This document shows positions 60,559 to 64,000 of a stretch of DNA of 64,000 nucleotides, piece after piece. Position 1 is the first letter of the stretch. The number at the start of each line of letters is the position of its first letter. A program made the translations under genes and the position numbers. This stretch comes from Centrapalus pauciflorus (lineage: Eukaryota; Streptophyta; Magnoliopsida; Asterales; Asteraceae). The stretch lies in contig JAANYP010000175.1 of assembly GCA_020465985.1 (NCBI GenBank), positions 35,737 to 99,736 on the forward strand, given 5' to 3'. Below the pieces are notes generated by a model. The model was not told where the DNA came from. It did no database searches and saw only the letters and a program-made list of their open reading frames with translations.

Positions 60559-61247
60559 GTGTCCTTAATGTTCTAAGACTTTATATGTCCCACACTGCTC
60601 AAGTTCTTTCAGAACAGCTTAGACACGAACAGGCCATGCTTGTTCTATACTTAGCCGTTTTCTACACAACTTAAACAGCTTGGGCATATAATAGGTTTGA
60701 CAACATCAGCTTATATGTCAAGCCTGATCTGATGATCAAATCTCCACCCTGCTCACTCTTTCAATCTGTCATACAAGGCATTGTCTTGTAACCTGATCAG
60801 CTATTGAACAGATTCTGTTGTTACATAGCTGAACAGGTTGAAGGAACAGCTTGAAGAGTGAACAGCTTGTGATGACTCTGCTCATCACAGGTTTGACCAT
60901 CCGCTTAGACCATCAGTTTAATTACCTTTCTTCACAATTAAGTTACTTAATTTTTGTTTTTATTTAACTTAATTACTGCGGATAATGTGGGTTACGTGTG
61001 TTAGTGATTAAAAAGGGCTCAAATGGTCTGACAAACGGTCTGACATGGACAACCGTTCCGTTTTCCGTTAACGACTTTTTCAAATCAACCGCCCAAATGT
61101 TTCTCTCTCTCATACCCACTCATATTCAAATCCTATAAATACCCCCACTGTTTCATCTTCGTCTTCCTCACTACTTCCATAAACCTCTTAAGAACCCTAA
61201 AAATCGACTAAGTGTCTTGTGCTTCTGCTACTCTCACTCCTTCCCAA
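60559..61247 (+). promoter_or_regulatory. A2 pol-env spacer with putative internal promoter
   Basis: The first 350 bases carry many GAACAG and CAGCTTG words and a perfect hairpin GTGATGA/TCATCAC (60869-60888). The last 250 correspond to the A1 promoter region: ACGTGT at 60994-60999, TATAAATA at 61134-61141, ACCCTAAAAA at about 61194 and the ATG at 61248. No ORF. Confidence 0.55.
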
Positions 61248-64000
61248 ATGGCTCACAGAAACAACCCCTTTCTACCAGTATTTGTTGGTGATGATGTACA
61301 AAAACACTCATCAGTCACCACAATGCTAACACTGAAACCCACGAACTACATTTCAAACCTCACAATCCCCAAAACCTATGTGGGGAAAGGCTATGACCAA
61401 ATGGTGGAGTTTTTGAAAGCTCATCCGTTGAACTACGCCATGACTGCAACTCCTGGTGTCCTGTACCAGGAGATGGTGTATGAGTTCTGGTACACCTGTG
61501 CCTAATACCCAGTTACCAAAGTCATCAAGGGCACCATATTCAATGGGACTCAGACCATTGAGATCAACACTCGTCTGCTCAGGGAAGTTCTTCGACTCCC
61601 TGTGATTGAACACTATGATCAGCCACAGCTAGAAGATTTGTCTCCTACTTACAGCTTCTTGTTATCCTCTGTGGTAATGTGCTTCAGCATCAAAGTTGGT
61701 TCCTTTGACTAACTAAGCCGTGATGAAGTTCCTGTAGTTCTGCAGCTTGTGGATGGAACTACAATAGACATGGCTAAGTGGATTTTCATGAATTTGAGGA
61801 ACCTGGTGCAGCAGGAGACACGACCAGCTGCTGTTCGATATCCCAGGTTTCTGAGCCTCATCTTCAAGCATATTTGTGGTGAGCATTTGTATAACTCTCA
61901 GCCTTTACTTCATACTGCTGCATTCCCTGTAATAGGGAATAGAGTTTTCTATACTCCTGTTCTCCAAAATGAGCCTCCTCTGTCAACACCAATGAGGAGG
62001 TTGTTAGGATTGGTGGAAGGACCCTCTGATGTGAGGGTGGATCCAGAAGCTGCTCCCAGAAGAAAATCCAAAGCCAGGGCCAAGCTTGTTAAAAGGACCC
62101 TGGAAACCACTGAAGCTGGGCCTGTCCACAAGAAGGCCAAAACAGCTCAGTCTGAGTCTGCACCCTTAGCCTCTGTGGCTGAGGGGGAGCAGGCTCCTCA
62201 CCCTGGTTCATTCGTTGAACCTGAAGCCTCTGTGGCTGGTGCCTCTGTGGCACCTGAGAATATGGAACAGGTCAACCCACCTCTTACTGACCCAGTCTCC
62301 AAACCTGTCCAGTCTGAACCTCTCATCTCCTCTCCAAAATCCCCCACCTCATCTCACATTTTATACCAACGCAAAAAGAAACCAACAGCCCAAACTAGCC
62401 CCTCTGTTCCCTCTCAACAGGGTTCAGTTGAAAAAGAAGCAACCTCTGCTGCCTCTCCTATTTTGGGAGAAGGATCAGCACAATTGGAGCCTGCTTCACT
62501 CCACCCTGTGTCAACCCCAGGTCAGCCTAGACCCTCTGGTTCCTCTCAACAGGAGCCAGTTGTACAAATGGAGACAGCCACATCAACTATTCTAGCCTTC
62601 CAACAGGCTGAGAATATTGAAAGACAGGATTTCTCTCCACTCCATACTGAGTCCACACTATCCCCACCTCATACTTCTCTACACCCTGAGTCTGCACGAG
62701 GTGTCCACCCTGCTGGCTTAGACCAACCAGCAGATCAGCCTCAAACTTTTGCTCCTCATGATGCAGCTGTTCTACACCAAACAGCTGCTGAAGGACCCAC
62801 AACTCAAGCTGATGAACCTCAGGGAATACAACATCCCTTTGGTGAGGCTACTCCCATATTGCAAACTCCATCAGCAGGTTTCACCACTGCTGATGTTGAA
62901 ATGCAACTCCCATCTCCCCATGATGAGGTACTTTTACACCAAGGTAATGCAGAGGGAACCACCACTGGCCTTAATGAAGGTGCTGCAATACAAGCAGCGT
63001 CTAAAACGCTACCATCCTCTGCCCAATCTCCTGGTGATGCAGTTATAGCCACTGCTGAAGGACCCATCGACCCCTCCAAGCTGGGCCACATTACTTTTGC
63101 TCAGGCTATGGAGCTTCTTTCCAAAATACCCTCTCCCTCTACATCACATCCCCATACACCAGCCTCATCCTCTTCATCTCCATTTACCTACTCCAAACAA
63201 TCCACCCATACACCTCCATCCCCTAAAGACCTGCCTTTGAAGGATCAGCTCTCTTTGCTGACCAACAAAGTTGGTTCTTTAGAAACCTCCATGTCTTCTC
63301 TACCCTCTCTCATTTCAGACTCTGTGTCTGAACAACTTAAGGGATTCCTTGATATGTTCAAGGATTCCTTCCCAGCCACTCCACAAACTGACAACTCCTC
63401 ACAGCTGCTTGCACTCACTGCACAACTGCAAAATGTCTCCACTTCCCTCTCCTCCATTCTTTCACTCCAACAGGACTCTGTGTCCTCTATGACAGCCATA
63501 TCCAACTAGCTGTCATCTCCCCTCACCACTCGCAATTCTACACTTCCTACCACTTTGGCCAGCTTAAACACCTTAATAGGCTCTCTATCAAATTCTGTGT
63601 CATCAAACCTTGCTGATGTGCAGGACTCTCTTCAGTTACATCTTGCACAGCTCCAAACTTTGTTGTTCACAGCTTCTGATAGGGAAAACATTCTTAAGCT
63701 GACCTCCCTTGCTGATACCTAATCATCCTCTCTTCAAAATTGTCTTTCCCAACTTACTGAGGTGAAGGACAACCTAGCTTTCTTAGTGCATAGCCTGGTT
63801 GGTCCCAAGCCTGCTGCCAAAACTGCTGGCAAGCCTGCTGACTTCGTGTCTTCAGGTAGACAAGGTGTTGAAGGTGCTGGTCCATCTCCTTCAAAGGGGG
63901 AGAAGTCATCTGCCTCGAAGACTAAGTCAAAGGGGGAGAAAACTTCTTCTCCTAAGGAGAAATCAGTACCTACTGGTCAACCAGCAGGAGCATCTGCAAC
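61248..64000 (+). pseudogene. Env-like ORF of A2, broken, runs off the window
   Basis: Homologous along its length to the A1 ORF. It starts MAHRNNPFLPVFVGDDVQKH. Breaks seen: TAA at 61503-61505 where A1 has Tyr; a deletion of about 75 bases near 61635 removing the A1 segment from ENEQMG to LYRKE; TAA near 61711 where A1 has Gln; TAG at 63507-63509 where A1 has Gln; and TAA at about 63719. The low-complexity middle is the most divergent part, the N-terminal module and the coiled-coil region the best kept. The C-terminal domain lies beyond the window. Confidence 0.88.

Larger units (their letters stand above)
43524..64000 (+). mobile_element. Sirevirus A2 (Ty1/copia), 5' LTR to env-like ORF
   Basis: Plus-strand element of the A1 family: 5' LTR, primer site, gag, pol, spacer and env-like ORF. 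The 3' end lies outside the window. Its gag is split by chromovirus H (45514-55356) with GATAA duplicated. All coding regions carry stops or frameshifts. The five bases before the LTR are AAAAT. Confidence 0.93.

Overview
This window looks like nuclear DNA of a flowering plant, probably a eudicot and perhaps an asterid. It is almost entirely long-terminal-repeat (LTR) retrotransposons of typical plant lineages: Ty1/copia Sireviruses with a third, so-called env-like ORF, Ty3/gypsy chromoviruses of Tekay type, and an Athila-type Ty3 element. It also holds a probable Helitron that carries exon fragments, including the 3' end of a plant H3.1-like histone gene. I see no intact host gene, no tRNA or rRNA gene and no CRISPR array. 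The species assignment is inference.

Layout, left to right. 1-5970: the 3' part of a plus-strand Sirevirus (A1) with an uninterrupted 1386-codon env-like ORF and its 3' LTR. 5971-8052: the 3' part of a second plus-strand Sirevirus (D), which A1 entered. 8053-21.3 kb: leader, gag and LTR of a minus-strand chromovirus (E). D sits in its gag. A roughly 5.2-kb Helitron (10092-19843, counted without its own insertion) sits in the TA-microsatellite of its LTR. That Helitron was entered by a gag-pol-less Sirevirus derivative (C1, 10146-14657, three LTRs, target-site duplication AAGGT). 21.3-43.36 kb: a second LTR of the E family, split by an Athila-like element (F, 21388-41102, minus, duplication CCCAA). 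F is in turn split by a nearly complete but decayed minus-strand Sirevirus (C3, 25524-38201, duplication AACCG). 43359-43523: the start of another gypsy-type LTR. 43524-64000: a plus-strand Sirevirus (A2, same family as A1) running off the window. A minus-strand Tekay chromovirus (H, 45514-55356, duplication GATAA) has landed inside its gag gene.

Working parts. The Sireviruses show LTR, tRNA-Met-like primer binding site, Gag with zinc knuckles, protease, integrase, reverse transcriptase and RNase H, then the extra ORF, a polypurine tract and the 3' LTR. Nearly every coding region is broken by stops, frameshifts or deletions; the A1 env-like ORF is the main exception.

The most interesting signals are: a plant-type promoter (TATAAATA, ACGTG core, telo-box-like leader motif) at identical spacing before the env-like ORF in both A copies; one N-terminal module shared by the env-like ORFs of two distant Sirevirus families; an 88-bp GT-AG intron inside the RT/RNase H region of H; family-specific palindromic words packed into every LTR family here; the gene-fragment Helitron; and the three-LTR rearrangement of C1.
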